A stretch of 64,000 nucleotides of DNA from Faecalicatena sp. Marseille-Q4148 (GCA_018228665.1 CP073692.1:1686046-1750045); one strand, 5' to 3'; counted from the stretch's first letter, positions 36,597 through 45,676 are shown. The notes: generated by a model not told the origin, from the letters alone. Translations and numbers: made by a program.

Positions 36597-36739
36597 CTCT
36601 TTTTCTATCGTTCACAAATACCACTCATTTTCTGGTATTTGCTGTAACACCGGCACTTTTACCAATTGCTGTGTTAAACTGCCGGATTAAAATATAAGAT
36701 GACATTTTTTTCTTGATTATTATGTCATCTGTTGATTAT
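36597..36739 (-). ncRNA. structured 5' leader of the oppA operon with three successive hairpins
   Basis: Between the promoter and the ribosome binding site the minus strand can form three stems: 36697-36705/36722-36730 (AGATGACAT, 9 bp), 36650-36655/36680-36685 (CCGGCA, 6 bp) and 36615-36623/36633-36641 (CAAATACCA, 9 bp). None has a T-run. The first transporter operon, by contrast, has a leader of only about 35 nt. I do not recognise a known riboswitch; this may be a regulatory leader or a target for small RNAs. Confidence 0.5.
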
Positions 36740-36745
36740 GCACTA

Positions 36746-36774
36746 ATATTATCACTACTATTATCAACTGTCAA
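36746..36774 (-). promoter_or_regulatory. promoter of the oppA operon
   Basis: Minus strand -35 TTGACA (36769-36774), 17-bp spacer, -10 TAATAT (36746-36751). The remaining gap 36775-36964 is A+T-rich without further recognisable features. Confidence 0.8.
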
Positions 36775-36964
36775 TATTTTTTGTGCTTAGCTACATATAA
36801 ATGTTATTTATTTCTATTTAATTTGTATCAATTGTACATATTGTTTATATTTTATATTTTTGTTTATTTCACAAAATATTGTATTGGCAATAAAAATTAC
36901 TCATCAGCTCTAAAAAACTCTACAAAAAATACTTTTATCCATAGGCCGATTAGTAAAATGTACC

Positions 36965-36990
36965 AAAAAAAATAAGCCCTTAAGGGCTTA
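36965..36990 (-). terminator. terminator of nrdD-nrdG
   Basis: An 18-bp palindrome TAAGCCCTTAAGGGCTTA (36973-36990) followed on the minus strand by a run of T. A second hairpin of 16-bp arms with one mismatch lies just before it at 37009-37043 (TTTATGCC...GGCATAAA), right after the nrdD stop. Confidence 0.7.
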
Positions 36991-37056
36991 CTCAATACAT
37001 TATATTAATTTATGCCACCAGCTTCCAAAGCTGGCGGCATAAACTTTAGCATCCAA

Positions 37057-39456
37057 TTAAATCTGCTCTGCGTACGCTCTGATATTGGATGCATTGGCCA
37101 CTTTTTCGACCTCTCCATCACGGATTACAACAAGTGTCGGCGCCTGCATCACTTTATACTTCTTTGCAAGATCTTTATGTTCTTCCGCATCGACTAACTC
37201 ATAATAGATCTTTGCATCTTCCAGCGTATTTCTGGCAATACTGCAATTCGGACATTTCTTTGTTGTAAAAAGAAGTGTTTTCACCTTCTCTGTACTTTTC
37301 GGACACATCTGCTCTGTACAAATCTGCTTTACACACTGCTCTGCCGTCTCTTCTTGCGCAGCATTTGTGTGCCCTTTCATGCCGGATTTTAACACATTAT
37401 AGACTTTACGCTCTTTAAATTCCTGCGTTTTTCCGTCATTCCAGTTCTGCACCGGACGATAATATCCGGTAATACGACTATATACTTCTGTTTTGTTTCC
37501 ACAAATCGGACATGAATACTGTTCTCCACTCAAATAGCCATGATCCTTACATACAGAATATGTCGGTGAAATCGTATAGTACGGCAATTTATAATTCTCT
37601 GCAATTTTGCGGACAAGCGTTGCTGCCGCCTTCCAATCCGGAAGCTTTTCTCCGAGGAATGCATGGAATACCGTTCCGGATGTGTAAAGCGTCTGCAGCT
37701 CATCCTGGATATCGAGCGCATCAAAAATATCCTCTGTAAAACCAACCGGTAAATGTGAACTGTTCGTATAGTACGGTGTTCCGCCCGGTTCAGCTGCCGT
37801 AATGATATCCGGATACTGCTCCACATCATGTTTTGCAAACCGATAAGTTGTTGATTCCGCCGGTGTTGCTTCCAGATTATAGAGATCTCCGTACTCCTCC
37901 TGATAAGAAGAAAGGCGCTCTCTCATATGATTTAACACCGCTTTTGAAAATTCCTGTGTACATTCATGAGTCATATCTGCACGAAGCCAGTCTGCATTCA
38001 GCCCTGCCTCATTCATACCGATCAGACCGATGGTTGAGAAATGATTATCAAATGTTCCGAGATAACGCTTCGTGTATGGATACAATCCTTCCTCCAACAG
38101 TCTGGAAATAATTGTCCGCTTAATCTTTAAAGATCTTGCTGCAATATCCATCATCCGGTCAAGACGATGATAAAACTCTTCCTCACTCTTTGACAAATAT
38201 GCGATTCTTGGCATATTAATCGTTACAACACCGACAGATCCTGTACTCTCGCCGCTTCCAAAAAAGCCTCCGGATTTCTTACGGAGCTCTCTCAGATCCA
38301 GCCGCAGACGGCAACACATACTCCGCACATCACTCGGTTCCATATCACTGTTAATATAATTAGAAAAATACGGTGTGCCGTATTTTGCTGTCATTTCAAA
38401 CAAAAGACGATTATTCTCTGTATCGGACCAGTCAAAATCACTTGTGATCGAATAGGTCGGAATCGGGTACTGGAATCCTCTTCCATTGGCATCTCCCTCA
38501 ATCATAATCTCAATAAATGCCTTATTGACCATATCCATTTCTTTCTTACAGTCTCCGTAAGTAAACTCCATCTCCTTGCCGCCAACGATCGCCGGAAGAT
38601 TCGCCAGGTCATTCGGTACTGTCCAATCCAGTGTAATATTGGAAAACGGCGCCTGTGTTCCCCAGCGGCTCGGTGTGTTTACCCCGTAAATAAAGGATTC
38701 AATACATTTCTTTACCTGTTCATAAGTGAGATGATCTGTCTTGACGAACGGTGCAAGGTAGGTATCAAAGGAAGAGAATGCCTGCGCACCCGCCCATTCA
38801 TTCTGCATAATTCCAAGAAAGTTTACCATCTGATTGCAGAGTGTAGACAAGTGCTTCGCCGGAGCAGATGTAATCTTTCCCGGAATACCGCCTAATCCCT
38901 CTTGGATCAGCTGTTTCAATGACCATCCCGCACAATACCCTGTCAGCATCGAAAGATCGTGGATATGAATATCGCCGCTGCGGTGTGCATTGGCAATTTC
39001 CTCATCGTAAATTTCTGAAAGCCAGTAATTCGCAGTAATCGCGCCGGAGTTGCTGAGGATCAATCCTCCAACAGAGTACGTCACTGTGGAATTCTCCTTC
39101 ACTCTCCAGTCTGTTACTTTCACATAGCTGTCCACGATATCTTTATAGTCAAGCAATGTAGATTTCATATTGCGAATCTTCTCACGCTGCTTGCGGTACA
39201 AAATATATCCCTTTGCCACATCGGAATATCCTGACTGTACAAGGACATTTTCTACACTGTCCTGAATCTCTTCTACCTGGATTAACCCATCTTTAATCTT
39301 CGGTTCAAAGTCTGCTGTCACTTTCAGCGTGAGCATGTCAATGATGCTTGGATGAGATTGTTTATCCTGTGCATCAAATGCTTTTGCAATTGCTACTGAT
39401 ATTTTATTCAAATCAAATTCTGCGATCTTACCATCACGTTTGATTACCTGATACAT
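37057..39456 (-). CDS. nrdD: anaerobic ribonucleoside-triphosphate reductase with fused C-terminal redoxin domain
   Basis: 799 residues. Order: ATP-cone (MYQVIKRDGKIAEFDLNKIS), glycyl radical enzyme core with active-site cysteines in GYCAGWSLKQ and MCCRLRLDL, a zinc-binding site (CKDHGY ... CPICG), the glycyl radical loop RITGYYRPVQNWNDGK near residue 675, and then about 80 extra residues forming a glutaredoxin/thioredoxin-like domain (LLFTTKKCPNCSIARNTLED with CPNC, then MQAPTLVVIRDG). It makes dNTPs without oxygen. Formate-using class III enzymes do not need a redoxin; the fusion suggests a thiol-dependent type that carries its own reductant. RBS AAAGGAAG. Followed by nrdG. Confidence 0.93.
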   Translation of the reverse strand: MYQVIKRDGKIAEFDLNKISVAIAKAFDAQDKQSHPSIIDMLTLKVTADFEPKIKDGLIQVEEIQDSVENVLVQSGYSDVAKGYILYRKQREKIRNMKSTLLDYKDIVDSYVKVTDWRVKENSTVTYSVGGLILSNSGAITANYWLSEIYDEEIANAHRSGDIHIHDLSMLTGYCAGWSLKQLIQEGLGGIPGKITSAPAKHLSTLCNQMVNFLGIMQNEWAGAQAFSSFDTYLAPFVKTDHLTYEQVKKCIESFIYGVNTPSRWGTQAPFSNITLDWTVPNDLANLPAIVGGKEMEFTYGDCKKEMDMVNKAFIEIMIEGDANGRGFQYPIPTYSITSDFDWSDTENNRLLFEMTAKYGTPYFSNYINSDMEPSDVRSMCCRLRLDLRELRKKSGGFFGSGESTGSVGVVTINMPRIAYLSKSEEEFYHRLDRMMDIAARSLKIKRTIISRLLEEGLYPYTKRYLGTFDNHFSTIGLIGMNEAGLNADWLRADMTHECTQEFSKAVLNHMRERLSSYQEEYGDLYNLEATPAESTTYRFAKHDVEQYPDIITAAEPGGTPYYTNSSHLPVGFTEDIFDALDIQDELQTLYTSGTVFHAFLGEKLPDWKAAATLVRKIAENYKLPYYTISPTYSVCKDHGYLSGEQYSCPICGNKTEVYSRITGYYRPVQNWNDGKTQEFKERKVYNVLKSGMKGHTNAAQEETAEQCVKQICTEQMCPKSTEKVKTLLFTTKKCPNCSIARNTLEDAKIYYELVDAEEHKDLAKKYKVMQAPTLVVIRDGEVEKVANASNIRAYAEQI

Positions 39457-39598
39457 TGCTATCTTCCTTTCTTGTTCTCATTTCGTTCTCCCCGTGTGAT
39501 GTTCATTTTAGCACTGTCAAATCGGGGTGTCAATAAAAGAAGAACAAGATATAGTGTATACATGAATTGTGTATAACCATATCTTGTTATCTGATAAT

Positions 39599-40294
39599 TT
39601 ATACAATTCCGCGCAAATATACATTCTTCATGTACTTCGCCGCAAGCTCTCCCGCCTCTTTCATCCATTGATCTGTATGACTGTGAAGCCCTTGTTCTAT
39701 CACGTCTTCCGAGTCTTCAAACTTCTGAAGATAGTATTTTTCTGCCCCAAAAAGCCATTCTCCGATTCTGGAAATATCTTCTTTTTTATGAAATTCTCTG
39801 ACAATAGTTGTTCTAAATTCATAGGGAAGATGTCCCTCCAAGAGCCATTTTGCTGATTGCTCTACCGCAGAGGTATCATATCCCGGAATTCCTATTGTCT
39901 CTCCATAACGCTCCCTTGCATTTTTAATATCCATAGCGACATAATCAATCAGTCCCTTTTGCGCCAGTTCTTTCAGTCGCTTTGGGGAACTTCCGTTTGT
40001 ATCCAGTTTAATAAGGTATCCGAGTTCTTTTATCTTCGCCAACAAACAATCTAAGTCATCCCAGAGAAGCGGTTCTCCTCCGGTAATACAAACACCGTCC
40101 AAAATTCCCCTTCTCTTCTCCAAAAATGCCATTAACTTTTCTTCCGCAAGCTTACCCGCATCTTCCGTATGTGTTACAAGTGATGCGTTATGACAGAACG
40201 GACATCGGAAATTACATCCGCATGTAAAGATCGTACATGCTGCCTTTTCCGGATAATCTAACAGTGTCAGTTTCTGAAGTCCACTGATTTTCAT
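39599..40294 (-). CDS. nrdG: anaerobic ribonucleotide reductase activating protein (radical SAM)
   Basis: About 231 residues with the radical-SAM triad in FTCGCNFRCPFCHNASL (CX3CX2C) and GGEPLLWDDL. It generates the glycyl radical of NrdD. Length is greater than classical NrdG (about 160) and matches the longer NrdG2-type seen in Clostridia. ATG at 40294 has AGAAGGAA; the 24-codon extension upstream is not supported. It lies about 140 nt upstream of nrdD on the same strand. Confidence 0.9.
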   Translation of the reverse strand: MKISGLQKLTLLDYPEKAACTIFTCGCNFRCPFCHNASLVTHTEDAGKLAEEKLMAFLEKRRGILDGVCITGGEPLLWDDLDCLLAKIKELGYLIKLDTNGSSPKRLKELAQKGLIDYVAMDIKNARERYGETIGIPGYDTSAVEQSAKWLLEGHLPYEFRTTIVREFHKKEDISRIGEWLFGAEKYYLQKFEDSEDVIEQGLHSHTDQWMKEAGELAAKYMKNVYLRGIV

Positions 40295-40335
40295 TATATT
40301 CCTTCTTTCTTCGTCTCCTATCTCTGCATTGAGAT

Positions 40336-40368
40336 ATAAAATATGCCGGCCATTTCTGACCGACATAT
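40336..40368 (-). terminator. terminator after the glycyl radical dehydratase operon
   Basis: ATATGCCGG (40341-40349) and CCGACATAT (40360-40368) pair with one mismatch; minus-strand TTTTATA follows. Confidence 0.6.
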
Positions 40369-40448
40369 TCGTATTTCTTCTTTATGTTACATGAAATTTC
40401 AAAAATAATCAATGGTGCCTTTATCGTATTGAGATTTTCATATACAGA

Positions 40449-42824
40449 TTATTCGAAGCTTTGTTCTGTACGCTCAATAATCTCATCCTGAAGTGCTTTG
40501 CTCAAGTTACGGAAATGATCGCTGTATCCGGCTACACGAACAATCAGATCTTTGTAATCTTCCGGATGTTTCTGTGCATTGATTAAAGTCTGACGGTCAA
40601 TTACATTAAACTGAATGTGATGTCCATCCATATTGAAGTAAGAACGGATCAGATTTGCCATCTGGTCAAGCCCTTCTTCTCCTGCAACAACACTCGGTGT
40701 AAACTTCTGATTCAGAAGCGTTCCTCCTGTCTGAAGGTGATCCATCTTGGAAGCAGATTTTACAACCGCTGTAGGTCCATTCACATCAGCGCCCTTCTCC
40801 GGAGAAATTCCTTCTGAAACAGGCTTATGCGCCAGACGTCCATTTGGACTTGCCATCATGACTTCACCAAAATATACATGACAGGTTGTCGGAAGCATGT
40901 TAATGCGGTATGTACCGCCCTTCATATTCGGACGTCCTGTTACACTCTTCTGATAGAATGTAAAGATCTCTTTCATAAGCTCATCTGCATACGGATCATC
41001 ATTTCCATACTTCGGCGTCTTATTGCTTACGAGATTCCAGATCACTTCATGGCCTTCAAAATTATCATCCAGCGCCTGCATCAGCTCTTCCATTGTAAAT
41101 TTCTTCTCGTCATAAACATTATATTTCACAGCTGCAACACAGTCTGTAATTGTTCCGATTCCAACACCCTGAAGATAATTTGTATTGTAGCGGGCGCCGC
41201 CTGCATTGTAATCTTTTCCTTTAGAAATACAATCGTTTGTAATAATTGACAGGAACGGTACCGGCATATAGTCTGCATAAATCTTCTCGATGACATTGCT
41301 TCCCTGAATCTTAATATCAAGGAAATACTCAATCTGTTTCTTATAGGCATCAAAAAGTTCATCAAATGTCTTGAATTCTGTTGCATAACCAAGCTGAAGT
41401 CCAAGCTGTTTCTTAGCAACTTTATCATAACCATTATTCAATGTCAGCTCAAAAATCTTCGGCAAGTTAAAATATCCTGTCAGAATGTATGCTTCATTTC
41501 CGAATGCACCTGTTTCAACACATCCGCTTGTACCGCCTCGTCTGGCATCTTCCAAAGTCTTACCTGCATTCAAAAGCTCCTGTACGATTGCTTCTGTATT
41601 GTAGAAAGCAGGCTGTCCCCAACCTTTTCTGGAAATCTCACAGGCACGTTTCAGGAATTTCTGTGGCGTCTTACGGCTGATCTGCACGTTAGAACTCGGC
41701 TGAAGCAGCTTCATTTCATCCATACAGTCAAGAATCAGATAGCTAACGCGGTTGACACCATTTTCTCCATCCGGTGTGATTCCTCCTGTATTTAAGTTTG
41801 CAAAATCTGTGTAGGTACTGCTCTCTTTCAGAGTAATTCCTACTTTCGGCGGAGCCGGCTGATTGTTGAATTTTACCCAGAGACACTCTAATAATTCCAA
41901 TGCCTTCTCATCATCTAAAGTACCTTCTGCCACATCATGCTCATAGAATGGATTCAAATGCTGATCCAATCTTCCCGGACTGTAAGCATCCCACGGATTC
42001 AATTCTGTCGTTACGCTCAAATGTACAAACCAGTATGTCTGGATTGCCTGCCAGAATGTCTGAGGTGCATGTGCCGGAACGACATCACAGTTTGCTGCAA
42101 TCTGAAGCAGCTCTTGCTTTCTGATTTCATCTGTTTCTTTCTCTGCAAGCTCTCTTGCATATGCCGCATAGCGTTCTCCGAGAATCATGATCGCGTCACA
42201 GGCAATTGCCATACCTCTTAACTGATTCCGTTTTTCAAAGGCTTCTTTATCATTTGCAAAGTCAAGTTTTGCGATTGCAGCTTCGATTTCAGCCTTGTAA
42301 TCCAGGAAGCCTTTTTCATAAATCTTAAAAGAACCTACCGTATGTCCAGGACCGCGCTGTTCCATGAACTCTGTAAAGATTCCTGCCTCATAAGCTGATT
42401 TCCATTCCGGTGTCATATTGTCGATGATTTTTTTGCGGATAGAACGTTTCTCCCAAAATGGGATAATCGTCTCTTCCTGGAATTTATAATCTTCTTCACG
42501 CACTTTAAAACTGATCAATTCACGATCATTCATAATGTGCATATCTTCTACCGTGTGACAGCAAAGTTCCGGAAATGTCGGTGCGGCCTGTGGAGAATTT
42601 CCTTTCTCTCCGACGATCAATTCTCCCTCTCCGATATACAGTGTTTTCTTTGAAAAATACTCTTTTAACACAAGCGCTCTTAATTCCGGAATAGAAACAG
42701 CTCCCTCATACTGCTTATATGTCTCTGTTTCAATTCTGGCACGCTCCATATCAATATGTGCCGCTGTGTCAAGACTGCGTCTGCGCAGATTTTTGATTCT
42801 TGCGTTCATTCCTCTCTCTTCCAT
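40449..42824 (-). CDS. hypD: glycyl radical enzyme, probable trans-4-hydroxy-L-proline dehydratase
   Basis: 791 residues, pyruvate formate-lyase superfamily. The thiyl-radical cysteine and catalytic glutamate are in GGTSGCVETGAFG near residue 435; the glycyl radical site is VRVAGYSDHFRNL near 765. The SGCVETG form (not ICYS of PFL or GCVEP of diol and choline lyases) and neighbouring GKTLEDARRGG and GWGQPAFYN match HypD as I remember it. HypD removes water from hydroxyproline to give pyrroline-5-carboxylate, which proC reduces to proline; no proC is in the window. AGGAGG precedes the ATG. Encoded directly after its activase. Another dehydratase of the same clade cannot be excluded. Confidence 0.78.
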   Translation of the reverse strand: MEERGMNARIKNLRRRSLDTAAHIDMERARIETETYKQYEGAVSIPELRALVLKEYFSKKTLYIGEGELIVGEKGNSPQAAPTFPELCCHTVEDMHIMNDRELISFKVREEDYKFQEETIIPFWEKRSIRKKIIDNMTPEWKSAYEAGIFTEFMEQRGPGHTVGSFKIYEKGFLDYKAEIEAAIAKLDFANDKEAFEKRNQLRGMAIACDAIMILGERYAAYARELAEKETDEIRKQELLQIAANCDVVPAHAPQTFWQAIQTYWFVHLSVTTELNPWDAYSPGRLDQHLNPFYEHDVAEGTLDDEKALELLECLWVKFNNQPAPPKVGITLKESSTYTDFANLNTGGITPDGENGVNRVSYLILDCMDEMKLLQPSSNVQISRKTPQKFLKRACEISRKGWGQPAFYNTEAIVQELLNAGKTLEDARRGGTSGCVETGAFGNEAYILTGYFNLPKIFELTLNNGYDKVAKKQLGLQLGYATEFKTFDELFDAYKKQIEYFLDIKIQGSNVIEKIYADYMPVPFLSIITNDCISKGKDYNAGGARYNTNYLQGVGIGTITDCVAAVKYNVYDEKKFTMEELMQALDDNFEGHEVIWNLVSNKTPKYGNDDPYADELMKEIFTFYQKSVTGRPNMKGGTYRINMLPTTCHVYFGEVMMASPNGRLAHKPVSEGISPEKGADVNGPTAVVKSASKMDHLQTGGTLLNQKFTPSVVAGEEGLDQMANLIRSYFNMDGHHIQFNVIDRQTLINAQKHPEDYKDLIVRVAGYSDHFRNLSKALQDEIIERTEQSFE

Positions 42825-42828
42825 GAAC

Positions 42829-43737
42829 TTAACCTCCTATTTTTGTATTCTGAAATCCTTCACGGATAAACAACTGCTGAAACTCTTTCATCTCTTCTTT
42901 CGATGGTGTATGAAGATCTGAGCCTTCATAGTGCTCCCCAAGCTTACCATACTTTCCGGAACCTGTATTATGATACGGAAGGAGATTGACCTGTGCCGGA
43001 TGAATTCCATTTTCTTTTAAAAACGCAATGATTGCACCCATGCTCTCCAAATCACCGTTTACTTCTTTGATCGTAGGAATCCGGATATAAATTCTTGCTC
43101 CTGCCTGACTGAGCCTGGTGACATTGTCCAGAATCAATGTATTATCCACTCCGATATATTTTTTGTGTTTCTCATGGTCCATAACTTTTATATCATATAA
43201 AAATGTATCAATATACGGAAGGATTCTCGCAAAGTTCTCATACGGTGCAAATCCACATGTATCTATTGTAACAGAAATCCCTTCCTGATTCAGCCTTTTC
43301 ACAAGTTTTTCTATATAATTCATATTCTGAGACATGACTTCTCCGCCGGATAAAGTCACACCGCCTCCTGATTCCTCGTAAAACATCTCATCTTTTTTCA
43401 GTTCTTTCACGAGGTCTTCAATCTCCCATTCCGTTCCTGCAATTTCCCGGAGATTTCTCACACAATAATCAAGACATTTTCCGCATTGCTCACAGATTTC
43501 CTTATCCGTCCATACTTTCCCATCAATCTTCTTAATCGCATGTTCCGGACAGGCTTCTGCACATCGATAGCATCCGACACATTTCTCTTCATCGTACATG
43601 ACTTCCTTCTGAAATGCCTGTGTCTCCGGATTATGGCACCACACACAATTTAACGGGCATCCTTTAAAAAATACACTTGTCCGGATCCCATCTCCGTCGT
43701 GAATGGAATATTTTTGTATATTCGTAATTAGCGTCAT
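42829..43737 (-). CDS. hypE: glycyl radical enzyme activase (radical SAM), partner of the dehydratase
   Basis: 302 residues. Radical-SAM cluster KGCPLNCVWCHNPE (CX3CX2C), followed by an inserted pair of [4Fe-4S] motifs, CVGCYRCAEACPEHAI and CEQCGKCLDYC, typical of activases of the non-PFL glycyl radical enzymes; then TLSGGEVMSQ (GGE). It abstracts hydrogen from the dehydratase glycine. First gene of a two-gene operon, 4 nt before hypD. Confidence 0.9.
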   Translation of the reverse strand: MTLITNIQKYSIHDGDGIRTSVFFKGCPLNCVWCHNPETQAFQKEVMYDEEKCVGCYRCAEACPEHAIKKIDGKVWTDKEICEQCGKCLDYCVRNLREIAGTEWEIEDLVKELKKDEMFYEESGGGVTLSGGEVMSQNMNYIEKLVKRLNQEGISVTIDTCGFAPYENFARILPYIDTFLYDIKVMDHEKHKKYIGVDNTLILDNVTRLSQAGARIYIRIPTIKEVNGDLESMGAIIAFLKENGIHPAQVNLLPYHNTGSGKYGKLGEHYEGSDLHTPSKEEMKEFQQLFIREGFQNTKIGG

Positions 43738-43779
43738 CTCTATCTCTTCCTTTTGGACTATGGTTTAAACTTCAGTCAA

Positions 43780-43828
43780 ATTATATCAATCCCAGAATTC
43801 AATGTCAATATTTTATCATACATGATAA
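43780..43828 (-). promoter_or_regulatory. promoter of the hypE-hypD operon with adjacent palindrome
   Basis: Minus strand -35 TTGACA (43803-43808), 17-bp spacer, -10 TATAAT (43780-43785). Four bp upstream of the -35 lies a perfect 16-bp dyad TTATCATACATGATAA (43813-43828; 7-bp arms), placed as an activator site would be. Confidence 0.8.
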
Positions 43829-43842
43829 TAAAATATCTATTA

Positions 43843-43872
43843 TTGCAGTCTCTTTTTTACCTGTGATATACT
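43843..43872 (+). promoter_or_regulatory. plus-strand promoter of the structured element
   Basis: -35 TTGCAG (43843-43848), 18-bp spacer, -10 TATACT (43867-43872); predicted start near 43879, i.e. about 5 nt before the first helix. Confidence 0.6.
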
Positions 43873-43879
43873 AAAACAG

Positions 43880-44036
43880 TACTGATTGCAAAGGTTTTTC
43901 CTAAGCAAAAAGGCGTGAGATTTAAGATTTGATAATATGTACACATAACTGTGTGCCTATTTCTTATACCCATACGCCAAGTATGGGTATTTTTATTAGG
44001 TAATTGCGAAACTCACGAAGTTTGTTTGCAATCTTG
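43880..44036 (+). ncRNA. compact multi-helix RNA-like element, identity unknown
   Basis: About 155 nt holding nested complementary segments: P1 43884-43892/44025-44033 (GATTGCAAA), P2 43914-43923/44009-44017 (CGTGAG-A-TTT, one bulged A), and inside P2 two hairpins, P3 43939-43944/43951-43956 and P4 43966-43975/43981-43990 (ATACCCATAC, 5-nt loop). CCTAA (43900-43904) and TTAGG (43996-44000) could add a pseudoknot crossing P2. The conserved-looking AATTGCGAAACTC resembles the P segment of group I introns, so a remnant of an intron or IStron is possible. After it comes a 44060-44092 mini-ORF (MLCTSSGIKCG) with AAAAGGG upstream. The gap 43738-44133 holds no larger gene. Confidence 0.45.
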
Positions 44037-44133
44037 AACAAGAAAAGGGATGAATTCATGCTCTGCACGAGTTCTGGAATAAAATGTGGGTAAGCGGACA
44101 GTTTAGGCGCACTTTAATAAGCCTTAGGCTTTA

Positions 44134-45676
44134 TAGAGTTGGTAAGTCCTATGCTATGAGAGGTTTTAAACTTCGAATGTATTCGTGATGTTTGATTTTA
44201 TCTGCAAGAACGACACTGATGAGTTGTGTAATACCTGCAAGAATTAAATCCACATACAAAGTCCTCTCATTCTGGGTTCGGCGTCCTGCAAGACAAAGAT
44301 TATCCTTGATGTGATTGATGTTTCTTTCCACAACAGTCCTGATTTTGTAGGTATTATCCCATTCTTCGGTTCCGCGAATCGTTCCGGGATAAGCACGCAG
44401 ATTCTTTTCAGGATAGATATAAACCATACGACCACCTCTTGATGTGGTACAGGGAGTTTTGCAACAGCATTGCCGATAGGATTTTCTGGTAGATTTATCG
44501 TAAGCCCACTTCATTTTGGGACAGACAAACTTGAATCTGGTAATACCGTTTCTTAGTTTAGAAGTGCATTCGTACTTCATAGAAAGCGAAGGGTCATGAG
44601 GACAGCAGGGGATACCATCTTCATTGATGGTATAGTCTGGATGTTCAAGTCCGGATCTTGCATTCAGTGGAATATAAGCTTTGGCGAAATGTTTGTCATT
44701 ACCAAAAGTGTTACCAGTAAGAAGGCTCTTATAGAGCTGTGTGGTATCGAAAGCTGCATCTCCAAGGAAAGTTTTCGGATTAATCAGTGGATGTTTGGAA
44801 AAGAAGTCTTTGAGTGTCGGAATCAAAAGCTTTGAATCATGAACACTTTTATCCTCATCAGGGGAGTCGGATTTCTTTTCGATAATAATATCAGGATGTG
44901 CATACATAAAGTCTTTATTATAAAAAGAGATATGACGAATAATTCCCAGCCCATTGGTAACAATGCCAAATTTGAAAACATAGCAAAAATGGCCATTGAT
45001 ATAAAGTTGTTTGATTTCAGGGTTAGCAGAAGCATGGGAAGGCATGGAACCATAAGCAGCTTTGTAGGGGTCGTAAGATTTATCAAATCCCTGAGTTTTT
45101 GCATAAGCTTTAAGCTGTTTGATAATTCTGTTAGCATACTTTGGATTATTTTCTGTAACGAATGCTTCAATACCGGAAGAATCAAAGATAGTCATATCCG
45201 CTTTTGCAGAGTCAATTGCCTGACAGATAGGCTCAGTAACATCAACAAGTTTATCGAAAACAAGCTGCAGGTCACCTAAAAAGTCCTGTTTGAAGCGGGT
45301 TATTTTGGAAGCGTCTGGGACTTTGGTAAAACCACAAAATTCACGAAGAGGTTTTGAGTAAGTGAGAAAAGTCAAAAGAAGTTGATCCGTAGGGATGGAG
45401 AAAATACGTTGGATGATCAAAGCCCACAAAAAAGCTTGTAAAGGGTATTTACGGGTTCGTCCCGTTGATGCATAAAAATGATTTCTGAAAGAAATCGGAA
45501 TAAACTCATCCAAATCGATATGAGTTTCCAATAGAGAAAGAAATGCAGGTTTGTCATTTTCAAATTTATCTTGGCAATCCGAAAAAATATCTGCCAAAGA
45601 AAGCTGTTTATATGGTATCATAGGTATTAGAATAACTCCTTTCTTGGATTGCGGATTTTAGTTTTTGGCAACTCTA
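44134..45676 (-). mobile_element. DDE insertion sequence with short inverted ends
   Basis: About 1.54 kb. TAGAGTTG at 44134-44141 and CAACTCTA at 45669-45676 are inverted repeats, and TTA flanks both sides (44131-44133 and 45677-45679), a candidate 3-bp target duplication. It contains one transposase gene on the minus strand and lies between the structured element and the hydrogenase maturation operon. Confidence 0.7.
44149..45621 (-). CDS. DDE transposase (IS1182/IS5-like)
   Basis: 490 residues, intact. N-terminal InsH-like region (IPISFRNHFYASTGRTRKYP, FTKVPDASKITRFKQDFLGD); catalytic aspartates in MTIFDSSGIEAF and FLGDAAFDTTQLY; glutamate in RTVVERNINHIKDNL near the C-terminus; a Cys-rich stretch (CPHDPSLSMKYEC, YRQCCCKTPC) lies between. 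The gene nearly fills the element. The exact IS family should be checked against ISfinder. Confidence 0.88.
   Translation of the reverse strand: MIPYKQLSLADIFSDCQDKFENDKPAFLSLLETHIDLDEFIPISFRNHFYASTGRTRKYPLQAFLWALIIQRIFSIPTDQLLLTFLTYSKPLREFCGFTKVPDASKITRFKQDFLGDLQLVFDKLVDVTEPICQAIDSAKADMTIFDSSGIEAFVTENNPKYANRIIKQLKAYAKTQGFDKSYDPYKAAYGSMPSHASANPEIKQLYINGHFCYVFKFGIVTNGLGIIRHISFYNKDFMYAHPDIIIEKKSDSPDEDKSVHDSKLLIPTLKDFFSKHPLINPKTFLGDAAFDTTQLYKSLLTGNTFGNDKHFAKAYIPLNARSGLEHPDYTINEDGIPCCPHDPSLSMKYECTSKLRNGITRFKFVCPKMKWAYDKSTRKSYRQCCCKTPCTTSRGGRMVYIYPEKNLRAYPGTIRGTEEWDNTYKIRTVVERNINHIKDNLCLAGRRTQNERTLYVDLILAGITQLISVVLADKIKHHEYIRSLKPLIA

Noticed and set aside
39459..39668. 69-residue minus-strand frame between nrdG and nrdD
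   Set aside because: Overlaps the nrdG 3' end and the nrdD ribosome binding region and has no initiation site; composition looks non-coding.
43880..44036. Structured element as a T-box, c-di-GMP or 6S RNA
   Set aside because: No GGTGGNACCGCG core, no c-di-GMP motif, and the branched layout does not match the long open hairpin of 6S RNA.
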